Source: an uncultured Bacteroidota bacterium (lineage in GTDB: Bacteria > Bacteroidota > Bacteroidia > Chitinophagales > Chitinophagaceae). From it: a stretch of 33,633 nt of DNA. The notes beneath the pieces are model-generated. The model did no database searches, had not been told where the DNA came from, and saw nothing but the letters and a program-made list of their open reading frames with translations. The stretch is from positions 1 to 33,633 of the forward strand of contig CAISOH010000037.1 of NCBI GenBank assembly GCA_903887005.1. The letters run 5' to 3'. The translations under genes and the position numbers were made by a program. Shown piece after piece: positions 26,320-33,633 of the stretch (positions are counted from its first letter, which is position 1; each line of letters opens with the position of its first letter).

Positions 26320-28425
26320 TTAAACATTTACCCATTGCTTTGTTTGCAAACTCTCTATGGCAGCAAAGCTGGCAAGCGTAGTATTTACTATTTCATCAAT
26401 TGGGATCAATGATTTACCTCCGCCTTTGACCCTTTCCACCAGCAACTTAAATTGGGCAGCATGGCCTTTGTCCAAATTGGTTTTCAGCTTGGAAAAATTC
26501 TTAGTTCCAAAACCTTCCGTGACACAGAAGTTATCGGTTATTATGGTGCGTTCCTGCGAATATACTTCTATACGCTCTTTTGAATAAGACTTTGAGCCAT
26601 TAGCAAAATAATTTATAACCCCTGTGCTGCCATTTTCATACCGCAGCAATATAGAAGCATTGTCCACATTCGCCTGTGGATTTACGCCCATTGCATTCAT
26701 ACAAACAGCCTTTATTTTGCTACCAGTAAGAAAAGTAATAAGGTCCATATAATGGCAAGCCTCGCCTATTATACGTCCACCTCCTGTTTTCATATCATGC
26801 ACCCATATATTTGCAGGAATGTGGCCTGCATTCATAGTCGCAATAACATTCATAGAAGAATCCCCAACCAGTTGCTTTACTTTTTGCATATGTGGTGAAA
26901 AACGCCTGTTAAACCCTACCGTTAATGTTTTACTGCCATTATACGCCTTCAGGATATCATCCAGTTCCTGCCTGTAAAGCGCCAACGGTTTTTCCACGAA
27001 AACATGCTTGCCTGCCTGCAAACTTTCCACTACCATATGCGCATGTTCATTATGGCGTGTAGTTATCATTACCAGGTCTATTGCCGGGTCGCTGAGTATG
27101 CTCTTATAGTCGGTAGTGCTTTTGCCAATTTTATATTTTTTAGCAAGAGCTGTTCCCGTTAACCCTGCAGCGCTGGCAATGGAATACAATGGGGCGCCAA
27201 TATTACCAAGCACGGGCAACATGGTCATACTGGTAAAATTACCCGCACCAATAATGCCAATACCTCCATTGCCCGGAGCAAATTTTCCATCATTTATTAT
27301 TACAGTACCCGAGCCATTGCTTTCCTCAGGGTATTCCAGAATTGACGCAATGGAATCCTTATTACTGATGTTGGAATATATGTTGCCGAAGTCCTTTAAA
27401 CTTACCCGCTCGGTAATTAATGAAGCTACGTCCAGTTTGCCAGCACTGATTAATTGAAGTACTGCCTTAAAGTTCCGCTGCTCTGTCCACCTGACAAAAG
27501 GCAGGGGGTAATCTATACCTGCTTTTTCATAACTATCATCATATCTGCCTGGGCCATAAGAGCAGGATACCCTGAAAGTAAGTTCCTTTTCATAAAAATC
27601 AGCCCTGCCTATATTCAACCCCACTACTCCAACCAATATAATGCGCCCTCGTTTGCGGCTCATTTTAGCCGACTGCGAAATAATCTCATCCGTTTTTGCG
27701 GACGCGGTAATAATAACGCCATCAGCGCCGGTATTATCTGTATTATCCATTACGAACTTTACCACATCGTTCGCGGCAGGGTTTACCGCAATAATGCCTT
27801 TCTTCTTCGCAATTTCTATTTTATTTGTGTCCGGGTCTATGCCGATGACCTTGCAGCCATTGGCAATGAGCAATTCCGCAGTTATCAATCCAATAAGCCC
27901 AAGTCCTGTCACCACTATTGTTTCGCCAAGTTGCGGGTCACACAGGCGTATCCCTTGCAACCCAATGGAGCCAATTACCGTAAAAACCGCTTCTTCATCT
28001 GAAACATTATCGGGTATATTAGCAATGAGATTTTTAGGTACGCATACATATTCCGCATGGGGACCATTAGATGCTACCCTATCCCCTATCGTAAATCCGT
28101 CAACACCTTCACCAATTGCAATTACTTTACCAACATTACAATAACCAAGCGGTAATGGCTGGCCTAATTTATTAAATACTGCCTGCAACGTAGGTTTCAA
28201 TCCTTCCGTTTTAATTTTACCAAAAACCTGCTTCACCCTATCGGGCTGCTGTCGGGCCTTCTGTATTAAATTCGCTTTACCAAACTCCACCAGCATACGC
28301 TCCGTGCCTATAGACACAAGGCTCCGGGTAGTCTGTATCAGTACATAGCCCTTTTTCACTACAGGTGCAGGTACTTCCTCTAAAATGGTTTCGCCGGTTT
28401 TAAAAGATTGAATGATTTGTTTCAA
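26320..28425 (-). CDS. Fused medium-chain dehydrogenase / Gfo-Idh-MocA oxidoreductase
   Basis: One 701-residue chain joins two redox enzymes. Residues 1-350 are a medium-chain (zinc-alcohol-dehydrogenase-like) domain: GroES-like part with LPLGYCNVGKVIAIGEGVDGF and GDRVASNGPHAEYV, then a nucleotide-binding part with VVTGLGLIGLITAELL. Residues 385-701 are a Gfo/Idh/MocA domain with GIGIIGAGNFTSMTMLPVL, the signature HVFVEKPLALYRQELD, and GGGRIIGEACHYMDLITFL with a candidate catalytic His. The family (often named bi-domain-containing oxidoreductase) occurs in surface-polysaccharide clusters and probably modifies a nucleotide sugar; the substrate is unknown. The start codon is TTG: no in-frame ATG lies between it and an upstream TAG, and MKQIIQ is the normal family N-terminus. 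The typical catalytic Zn Cys/His set of alcohol dehydrogenases is not evident. Confidence 0.9.
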   Translation of the reverse strand: MKQIIQSFKTGETILEEVPAPVVKKGYVLIQTTRSLVSIGTERMLVEFGKANLIQKARQQPDRVKQVFGKIKTEGLKPTLQAVFNKLGQPLPLGYCNVGKVIAIGEGVDGFTIGDRVASNGPHAEYVCVPKNLIANIPDNVSDEEAVFTVIGSIGLQGIRLCDPQLGETIVVTGLGLIGLITAELLIANGCKVIGIDPDTNKIEIAKKKGIIAVNPAANDVVKFVMDNTDNTGADGVIITASAKTDEIISQSAKMSRKRGRIILVGVVGLNIGRADFYEKELTFRVSCSYGPGRYDDSYEKAGIDYPLPFVRWTEQRNFKAVLQLISAGKLDVASLITERVSLKDFGNIYSNISNKDSIASILEYPEESNGSGTVIINDGKFAPGNGGIGIIGAGNFTSMTMLPVLGNIGAPLYSIASAAGLTGTALAKKYKIGKSTTDYKSILSDPAIDLVMITTRHNEHAHMVVESLQAGKHVFVEKPLALYRQELDDILKAYNGSKTLTVGFNRRFSPHMQKVKQLVGDSSMNVIATMNAGHIPANIWVHDMKTGGGRIIGEACHYMDLITFLTGSKIKAVCMNAMGVNPQANVDNASILLRYENGSTGVINYFANGSKSYSKERIEVYSQERTIITDNFCVTEGFGTKNFSKLKTNLDKGHAAQFKLLVERVKGGGKSLIPIDEIVNTTLASFAAIESLQTKQWVNV

Positions 28426-28569
28426 CTTATAATGGGTTAAAATAAAAGGCTAATAAAAAAATAATTACATATAATTTATTTGTTTATTTTTTCAGAATGC
28501 AAAGTTAATTAATATCTGTTATCTAACAGTGAATATTCATGACCTTTTATCAATAGAATTTGAAACGAA
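28426..28569 (-). promoter_or_regulatory. Internal promoter region with palindromic operator candidate
   Basis: This 144-bp gap is the longest within the cluster. On the minus strand a TAACTTTG box (28507-28500) fits the -7 consensus and would start a transcript about 68 nt before the TTG start of the fused oxidoreductase. Immediately upstream is the palindrome CTGTTA-TC-TAACAG (28516-28529), placed about where a -33 contact or a repressor would bind. It suggests a second transcription start for the distal part of the cluster. Confidence 0.4.
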
Positions 28570-29580
28570 TTATTCTATCAACAATCCTACAAGCCTGTCC
28601 ACTTCATTCCTTGTCACCAACTTAGGAAATCGCAACTCAGTATTTAATGCATTTATCACGGCGTCGGCGATGGAAACCTTATCATAAGGTTCAAAAGTAA
28701 GGCTTGGTACTATTACATCATATACGTAAGGCAGATTTGAGGCAAGTATCTTCATACCGCTATCAACCGCCTCTATCAATGGCAATCCGAAACTCTCCAT
28801 TATTGAAGGAAAAATAAGATAAGGGCAACTGAAATACAACTCACGCGGGTCTAAATATACATGATTGATTATGCGGGCGCCCTTTGCATTTAGTTCCTTA
28901 ACCCTTTTTAAAAGTTGCGGCCCGGTATCATCTATGGTCACATGCAGCTTAGTAATATATCCCTTTTCTAAAAGATATTCCCATGCATCCAGAAGGGTTG
29001 GATAATTCTTTTGCCGGGAAGGATTACTGATAAATACAAATTCATCTCTTACCCTTTGACTAAAAGGCGTATGAGCAGCTAAATATTTTCTGTCATCGAA
29101 AAAAGGAATTGTCAGGCAATGTTCAGTATCCTTTAACCCTATCCGGGTTAACTCGCTTATCATGTGAGGCGTTTGCAATATATAGTAATCCGTATTTTTA
29201 TTGTACAGTTTTACTACCAGGTATTTTAAATAAAGCCTGAAAAATTCAGGGTTAAATTTTTGTTTCGGGGCCTCAAGTAATTTCTGGTTGTGGAAATAAG
29301 TATAAACAGGAATATTTAGTTTCAAAGGCGGTGGTGTGTTGGCAAAGCAAAAGACCTTTGTGAATTTGTGTTTATTTTCCTTGTAAAATTTAATACGGTC
29401 AGTAATCTTATTATTTATCACAACGAAATTCTTGTCAGGAATGGCCGGCTTATCAAAACGAGGGTCGAGCAGAAAAAAGAAATTATTTTTTTTCGGATGT
29501 GCAAGTATAATCTCAATAAGGTACTGCAATAGCACAGCACCACCTCCTTTGTTAATAAATAAAGCGTCTATCAGCACCAT
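28570..29580 (-). CDS. Glycosyltransferase family 4 protein
   Basis: The 336-residue product has a GT-B architecture. The N-terminal half has a Gly-rich loop (INKGGGAVLLQYLIE, about 9-23). The C-terminal half has FVFISNPSRQKNYPTLLDAWEYL, KLHVTIDDTG and the retaining-GT4 donor site text YLIFPSIMESFGLPLIEAVDSGMKILASNLPYVYDV, where Glu residues of the EX7E motif are ESFGLPLIE. It is probably cytoplasmic or membrane-associated, and adds a sugar to the lipid-linked repeat unit. It begins 3 bp after the stop of the formyltransferase gene. The sugar specificity cannot be inferred. Confidence 0.88.
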   Translation of the reverse strand: MVLIDALFINKGGGAVLLQYLIEIILAHPKKNNFFFLLDPRFDKPAIPDKNFVVINNKITDRIKFYKENKHKFTKVFCFANTPPPLKLNIPVYTYFHNQKLLEAPKQKFNPEFFRLYLKYLVVKLYNKNTDYYILQTPHMISELTRIGLKDTEHCLTIPFFDDRKYLAAHTPFSQRVRDEFVFISNPSRQKNYPTLLDAWEYLLEKGYITKLHVTIDDTGPQLLKRVKELNAKGARIINHVYLDPRELYFSCPYLIFPSIMESFGLPLIEAVDSGMKILASNLPYVYDVIVPSLTFEPYDKVSIADAVINALNTELRFPKLVTRNEVDRLVGLLIE

Positions 29581-29583
29581 TGA

Positions 29584-30369
29584 TTAGCGTCTCTCTTTTT
29601 TTAATTTTTTAAATTGCAGCTTGATTTTCAAAAACTGCAATAAAGAAGGTGTGGTATAATGTCCCCCTTTTCCCTGGGGTTTTGCATTTAAATAATATTG
29701 CTCAAAATTTTCAAAAATGTGTACCATTCCTTGAACTGAAGCATCAAAAAGCCGGGCGTAATTAAATGAAACAGTATCTGACAAAGTCTCCCTGAAAACT
29801 ATTGGTATTTTTTCCTGCAAAACTATTTCTCCGGTATCTATTTGCTTATCAATTTTATGAATTGTATATCCTGTTTCTGCAGATCCATTGTAAAGTTCCC
29901 ATATAATACTTTGCGCATTTTGATATTGAGGTAATATTTCATGGTGAATATTCAACATTCCATACCTGGGAATGCTGAATACTTTTTTTGAAATATAGCC
30001 ATTGCCAAGACTTAAACCAATGTCCGCACCCGTATCCTTAAATATCTTCTGTGTTTCTTCACTATTGGTATATGGTACACTACTGAATGGAATATTATTC
30101 AATATGCAAAATTCCCTGGCATTCTCTATGTGGCAATATTTTTTTATCCCTTCATTATACCATCTGCGCATCTTTACCCCATTGATCGCTCCAAATAACC
30201 CGATTTTTAATATTTTTTTTATTCTTTTGAGGTATTTGCTTTTACGGTTGGGTATTTGTCCTTCACTCACAACAACCATAACTATTTCTATATCCTTACA
30301 ATTGAATAACACTGGCAAATGATGCCCGGTAACGCCATCCGCAGAAGTTGTAAGAATGACTACTTTCAT
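29584..30369 (-). CDS. Formyltransferase-family protein, probable sugar N-formyltransferase
   Basis: The 261-residue protein has the core of methionyl-tRNA formyltransferase/GART enzymes, which use 10-formyltetrahydrofolate. The catalytic triad is visible: Asn140 and His142 in LNIHHEILPQYQNAQS and Asp178 in KQIDTGEIV. GADIGLSLGNGYI precedes it, as in the family's substrate loop. It lacks the C-terminal tRNA-binding domain of Fmt, and it lies in a polysaccharide cluster, so formylation of an amino group on a nucleotide sugar is the likely role (as in VioF/WlaRD-type enzymes). Its ATG overlaps the TGA of the deacetylase gene by 4 bp. A removed acetyl group followed by formylation would be a coherent two-step change, but this is inference. 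Confidence 0.87.
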   Translation of the reverse strand: MKVVILTTSADGVTGHHLPVLFNCKDIEIVMVVVSEGQIPNRKSKYLKRIKKILKIGLFGAINGVKMRRWYNEGIKKYCHIENAREFCILNNIPFSSVPYTNSEETQKIFKDTGADIGLSLGNGYISKKVFSIPRYGMLNIHHEILPQYQNAQSIIWELYNGSAETGYTIHKIDKQIDTGEIVLQEKIPIVFRETLSDTVSFNYARLFDASVQGMVHIFENFEQYYLNAKPQGKGGHYTTPSLLQFLKIKLQFKKLKKERR

Positions 30370-31250
30370 TTTAAACTATCGGGAAATAAATTGTTATTAA
30401 TGCTGGCATTCTTTGCATTGTTAATTAAAAAGTACAGAATATGGTTAATATCCCAACCCAAAACAGTATGGTCTCTCCTTATGCATAATTCCGCATTGCC
30501 GAGGGGCTTGTAATGGTTAATGTGGCAACCTCTTTCAGCGGTAGCACATGAACCAAATCCAGCGTCAAAAACAGCTTTTCTGCCTATACTGCTAAAATCA
30601 GAAAAACGCCCGAAAGGGAATGCGAAATGTTTTACACCACCGCATCGTTCATTCAGTATGCGGTAGGTTTGTTGTAAATCATCAATAATCTCCGCTTCAT
30701 TTGTTTTTGCAATATTCATGTGTTTCATGGTATGGCTGCCAATCTCATGCCCCCATTTTTGCAGTTGAGTCACTTCCGCCCAATTTAAAAAATCAACAGG
30801 GGCGAAGCGAAGTGTTTCGGTACAATACTTATTTATTGTATCGAAATCTGTTTCCCCTACAATGCCTGGATTGATGAAAAAACAGGCTTTTGCATTATAT
30901 TCATTCAACACCTCTGCGGCTCTGAGATTATTTTTAAACCCATCGTCAGAGCTGAATGTTATGTATGGCTTATCAATTGTACCAGATAATATCTTATCAA
31001 CAGCATCACTATAACTGATGAACTGGTGATTTTTACTTAATCGCTTAAGTAAAATGTCAAGCTTTTTTTCTTCGTCTTTAAATATGTGATGAATATAAAG
31101 GAATTGTATCCTCGGTTTGTCTAAATATTTCGCATTTGAAATAAAGGATAAGCCGGTAAGTGCAATATCACGCATATACGTTCTAACCGTTTTCTTCTTC
31201 AATTGTTCAGCATCCCGGTAATACGTAATAAATCTGCGGTCAGTTAACAT
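30366..31250 (-). CDS. Polysaccharide deacetylase (NodB homology) family protein
   Basis: NodB-type deacetylases remove N- or O-acetyl groups from sugars using a metal ion. In this 294-residue protein the first motif is ITFSSDDGFKNN (about 97-108), with Asp102/Asp103 in place of the usual TFDDG but with one extra residue before the Asp pair. The second motif, SHTMKH (172-177), supplies the two metal-binding His (173 and 177). FAFPFGRFSDFS fits motif 3. No signal peptide is seen, so it may act in the cytoplasm on nucleotide- or lipid-linked sugars. It is preceded by an 89-bp gap with a TATATTTG box and is translationally coupled to the formyltransferase gene. Confidence 0.88.
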   Translation of the reverse strand: MLTDRRFITYYRDAEQLKKKTVRTYMRDIALTGLSFISNAKYLDKPRIQFLYIHHIFKDEEKKLDILLKRLSKNHQFISYSDAVDKILSGTIDKPYITFSSDDGFKNNLRAAEVLNEYNAKACFFINPGIVGETDFDTINKYCTETLRFAPVDFLNWAEVTQLQKWGHEIGSHTMKHMNIAKTNEAEIIDDLQQTYRILNERCGGVKHFAFPFGRFSDFSSIGRKAVFDAGFGSCATAERGCHINHYKPLGNAELCIRRDHTVLGWDINHILYFLINNAKNASINNNLFPDSLK

Positions 31251-31299
31251 CCTTGTTTTTCCGAATATTCAGGTATCAAAATAACATAAATCGGCATCA

Positions 31300-31307
31300 C
31301 AAATATA
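31300..31307 (-). promoter_or_regulatory. Candidate -7 box upstream of the deacetylase gene
   Basis: TATATTTG on the minus strand matches TAnnTTTG and lies about 50 bp before the ATG at 31250, in the 89-bp gap after the upstream glycosyltransferase. No -33 element is visible, and the region is AT-rich, so chance is possible. Confidence 0.3.
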
Positions 31308-31339
31308 TACAAATTGGCGAAGGTTACCTGATAGTTTTA

Positions 31340-32416
31340 TTAAGCCAGGGTTTGTTTTATGATATTTATGTGATAAGAGACATCCCATTTTTTACTTACT
31401 GCCTTTGCTTCCTGGGAGATTGAAAGAATTTTCTCTTTCGGACTTTCAAATACATTTATTATCTTCTCTGTTAATTGTGTAACAGAGTTATCTTCAAAAA
31501 TATATCCGCTCACGTTATCGGTTATTCTCTCAACTGCGGATCCTGCTTTGTCTGAAGCGACAACAATCAATCCGCACGCCATAGCCTCTAAAATGGCGTT
31601 TGGAAAAGGATCCAAATGTGATGGGTGAAGAAAAATATGAGATTTGGCATATAGCTCTTTTATATCTTCCAGTTCCTGCCACCCTAATAAAAAAACCTGC
31701 TCCTGTAATCCACATTTACGAATAAGTTCTTCAAGCATTTTTTGGTCAGGTCCGGTACCTGCTAAATAATATTTGAAGTCATAACCTTTGTCTTTAATAT
31801 TCTTTAATGCTTTTATTGCAATATCATATCCCTTATGGGAATTTAAAAGCCTGCCTGAAGAGAACAAGATTTTCTCTTTACTGAAATTTGAAAAATCCGG
31901 CGTCGAACTGAAATAATTCAAATCAGTTGCAAATGGAAAATTAATGGTCTTACTACTATTATAGACTAAATTCATTGTTTTCACACCAATTTCTCCTGTA
32001 GTAAAATTTTTGTATGAATTTGATAAAATTGTATTTATCAATAGTGATCGGACTGATTTTTTTAAGAAGTTTTTGCTGCCATTAATTTTTATTGTATCTG
32101 TAAACAAAACATACTTTTTCCTGAATATAATCAATGTAAGAAATAGCATTATCTTGAAAAAAGTATCCCATCCTGCAATAATGAAAATTGTATTTCTGCT
32201 AAAAACCGCAAGCTTTATCAATTGCCAGTCTATACCTAAAAAGTAATCACAGTTCCTGTTTGGAAAAGGATAATTCAGTTTCTCTTTCCAGGGATAATTT
32301 TGTAATGATTTATTTGTAAAAAATACCTGTATGTCAATACCTTCCTTATAAATTTTGTGAAATAGATAGTCATTATAGTGTATGGGATGAACAAATACAA
32401 ATACTAATTTACTCAT
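31340..32416 (-). CDS. Glycosyltransferase family 4 protein
   Basis: From ATG 32416 the product has 358 residues (a TTG three codons upstream is less likely). The N-terminal half begins MSKLVFVFVHPIHYNDYLF. A mid-protein hydrophobic stretch (about 88-103, NTIFIIAGWDTFFKIMLFLTLIIF region) may lie on the membrane. The C-terminal donor half is well conserved: ILFSSGRLLNSHKGYDIAIKAL, FKYYLAGTGPDQKMLEELI, VFLLGWQELEDIKELYAKSH and the EX7E segment FPNAILEAMACGLIVVASDKAGSAVE. It acts as a retaining nucleotide-sugar transferase; donor and acceptor are unknown. It is separated from the neighbouring glycosyltransferase by 80 bp. Confidence 0.9.
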   Translation of the reverse strand: MSKLVFVFVHPIHYNDYLFHKIYKEGIDIQVFFTNKSLQNYPWKEKLNYPFPNRNCDYFLGIDWQLIKLAVFSRNTIFIIAGWDTFFKIMLFLTLIIFRKKYVLFTDTIKINGSKNFLKKSVRSLLINTILSNSYKNFTTGEIGVKTMNLVYNSSKTINFPFATDLNYFSSTPDFSNFSKEKILFSSGRLLNSHKGYDIAIKALKNIKDKGYDFKYYLAGTGPDQKMLEELIRKCGLQEQVFLLGWQELEDIKELYAKSHIFLHPSHLDPFPNAILEAMACGLIVVASDKAGSAVERITDNVSGYIFEDNSVTQLTEKIINVFESPKEKILSISQEAKAVSKKWDVSYHINIIKQTLA

Positions 32417-32496
32417 GTCGTTCAAAATAATATTTTTTATTTATAAAAATTATAGCGCTTTTGGGTTGAGTAAATATTTATCTCAAATAGCCAAAT

Positions 32497-33486
32497 TCAA
32501 TCATTAGCCAGTTCTTTATAAACCGATAAATAATCACCGGCTATTTTATTACAATCGAAATTATGAATATTTATCCTTCCGAGCGATACAAAATCATTAT
32601 ACATATCTTTATTGCTGATCAGGTCTGAAATGGCTTTCTTTATTTGTTCTGCATTATGTGGGTCAACAAGGTAAGCTGATTTTCCGGCTACTTCTTTCAT
32701 AGCACCCATGTTACTTGTAATAACCGGTCTCCCTACTGACTGAGCTTCAATAATTGGCATACCAAAACCTTCATAAAATGATGCGAAATAAAGCATATCA
32801 CATTCTATGTATCTCTTGTAGAGGCCTTCATCAGAGAGCCTTTCAAATAAAGAATAGGATACATTATTATCCTTAAGTTTTTTGGTAAGTTCATCGTCTA
32901 TTGATGCGACAATATCAAGGTGAACATTCAAACCTTTTACTGATTCAATAAGATTATTAAGATTTTTGTGTTTAGAGGTGCCTATATGAAGAATTCTGGG
33001 TATTGTATGGAGCTTTTCTTTTTTGTTGAATATAAAGATAGGTTTTACCGGATCATAAATCACTCTTATTCTGTCTTCCGGGAAATTGAAATATTCTATC
33101 AGTTTGACTTTTGTAAATTGTGATACGACTGTGATAATATCAATATATTTTAAAGGATATTTAAACCAAAAAAACTTATAAATAGAATGCTGTATAAAAC
33201 TTCTTTTTTTCAGTGTTTCATAATGGCCGAGATCATGTATTGTCAATATATTCTTTTTGCCTTTTAATCCGAGCGCCAGAAAATTAACATCCCCCGTAAT
33301 GTGGTTAATATCGCTTGAATATTTCCCGGCCTTCATTGTGTTTTGGTACCTTGATAAATTCGGATCACAATAAAACTCTTTTATTTCAATTTTATCTTTT
33401 AAACATGCTTTCACTGAATTGAAAATTCCTTCTATTGATAATCCTGTAGTCCTTGGTTCTCTATAGAAGTATGTTACTGACAACAT
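32497..33486 (-). CDS. Glycosyltransferase family 4 protein
   Basis: The 329-residue protein has the GT-B C-terminal half clearly conserved: PRILHIGTSKHKNLNNLIESVKGL, a Lys residue in the donor-phosphate position (GTSKHKN), YIECDMLYFASFYEGFGMPIIEAQSVGRPVITSNMGAMKEVAG with the EX7E pair, and a C-terminal helix crossing back. The N-terminal half contains LTIHDLGHYETLK, typical of mannosyl-/rhamnosyl-type GT4 enzymes, although specificity is uncertain. It is the first gene of the cluster visible in the window; 147 bp of apparently non-coding sequence lie upstream to the edge, with no convincing promoter. Confidence 0.9.
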   Translation of the reverse strand: MLSVTYFYREPRTTGLSIEGIFNSVKACLKDKIEIKEFYCDPNLSRYQNTMKAGKYSSDINHITGDVNFLALGLKGKKNILTIHDLGHYETLKKRSFIQHSIYKFFWFKYPLKYIDIITVVSQFTKVKLIEYFNFPEDRIRVIYDPVKPIFIFNKKEKLHTIPRILHIGTSKHKNLNNLIESVKGLNVHLDIVASIDDELTKKLKDNNVSYSLFERLSDEGLYKRYIECDMLYFASFYEGFGMPIIEAQSVGRPVITSNMGAMKEVAGKSAYLVDPHNAEQIKKAISDLISNKDMYNDFVSLGRINIHNFDCNKIAGDYLSVYKELAND

Positions 33487-33633
33487 AAATTACTTAAATA
33501 TTTTTGAGTAAAAATATCGTTTCCTGCCGATTATAACTAATGGGCATCTCTAAAAACTACATATTTTTCCTAAACAAATTATATGAGTGATTTTATTTTA
33601 TGTTTGGGTCCTTTACATTTCTAAAATTTTCAT

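Noticed and set aside
27454-28144. Two long plus-strand frames (182 and 167 codons) antisense to the fused oxidoreductase
   Set aside because: Both overlap conserved dehydrogenase motifs on the minus strand, and they overlap each other in different frames; neither shows a domain.
33487-33633. Possible gene start at the right edge (CAT at 33631-33633)
   Set aside because: On the minus strand the frame from that ATG hits a stop after six codons, so it supports no gene.
1-33633. CRISPR array, tRNA, rRNA or origin
   Set aside because: I saw no regularly spaced repeats with unique spacers, no cloverleaf-like GC-rich tracts, no rRNA text and no DnaA-box clusters.

Overview
The window looks like a chromosomal piece of a Bacteroidota bacterium, probably from the Chitinophagales/Sphingobacteriia side. 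The reasons are a type IX secretion/gliding core operon (gldK-L-M-N), C-terminal sorting domains, AT-rich spacers, starts preceded by A-rich stretches rather than strong Shine-Dalgarno sites, and repeated TAnnTTTG boxes (the Bacteroidota -7 element) just upstream of starts. The taxonomic call is inference from gene content. I see no rRNA, tRNA, CRISPR array or intact insertion sequence.

Layout. (1) 1-833 is non-coding and carries a short tandem repeat of five 11-bp units. (2) 834-7084, minus strand: gldK, gldL, gldM, gldN and a fifth gene for a secreted outer-membrane beta-barrel, closed by a clear intrinsic terminator. (3) 7085-7800 is a very AT-rich gap, followed by pfkA (minus). (4) 8876-11554, plus: a secreted TPR protein and a SurA-like periplasmic prolyl isomerase. 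(5) 11551-13388 is a scarred accessory patch: an 86-bp tandem repeat, a transposase remnant, a REP-like hairpin repeat, a flavin-reductase-like PNPOx-fold gene and an orphan T9SS sorting-domain fragment. (6) 13389-18609: ftsE (minus), a secreted M43 metalloprotease with a T9SS sorting domain (minus), and prfC (plus). (7) 18651 to the right edge, all minus: an eleven-gene surface-polysaccharide cluster.

How the parts fit. GldK/L/M/N form the motor and periplasmic ring of the T9SS. The M43 protease is a likely cargo of that machine, and the fragment at 13052-13237 is what is left of another cargo. The co-transcribed beta-barrel gene may serve the same envelope machine, but this is untested. The TPR and SurA-like proteins would act in the periplasm on outer-membrane protein folding.

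The polysaccharide cluster reads, in transcription order: two GT4 glycosyltransferases, a NodB-type deacetylase, a formyltransferase, another GT4, a fused dehydrogenase/Gfo-Idh-MocA oxidoreductase, UDP-GlcNAc 2-epimerase, a five-PAS histidine kinase, a heparinase-II/III-like protein, a WbuB-like GT4 and the priming sugar-phosphate transferase. Very short gaps and ATGA overlaps indicate at least partial co-transcription. The gene set suggests a capsule or exopolysaccharide with modified amino sugars (ManNAc-derived, possibly N-formylated). The cluster is probably cut by the right edge of the window.

No wholly new system is proven here. The most unusual items are the kinase embedded in the polysaccharide operon, the beta-barrel gene appended to gldKLMN, the orphan sorting domain beside repeat/transposase debris, and a Lys in the otherwise conserved TIDND motif of phosphofructokinase.
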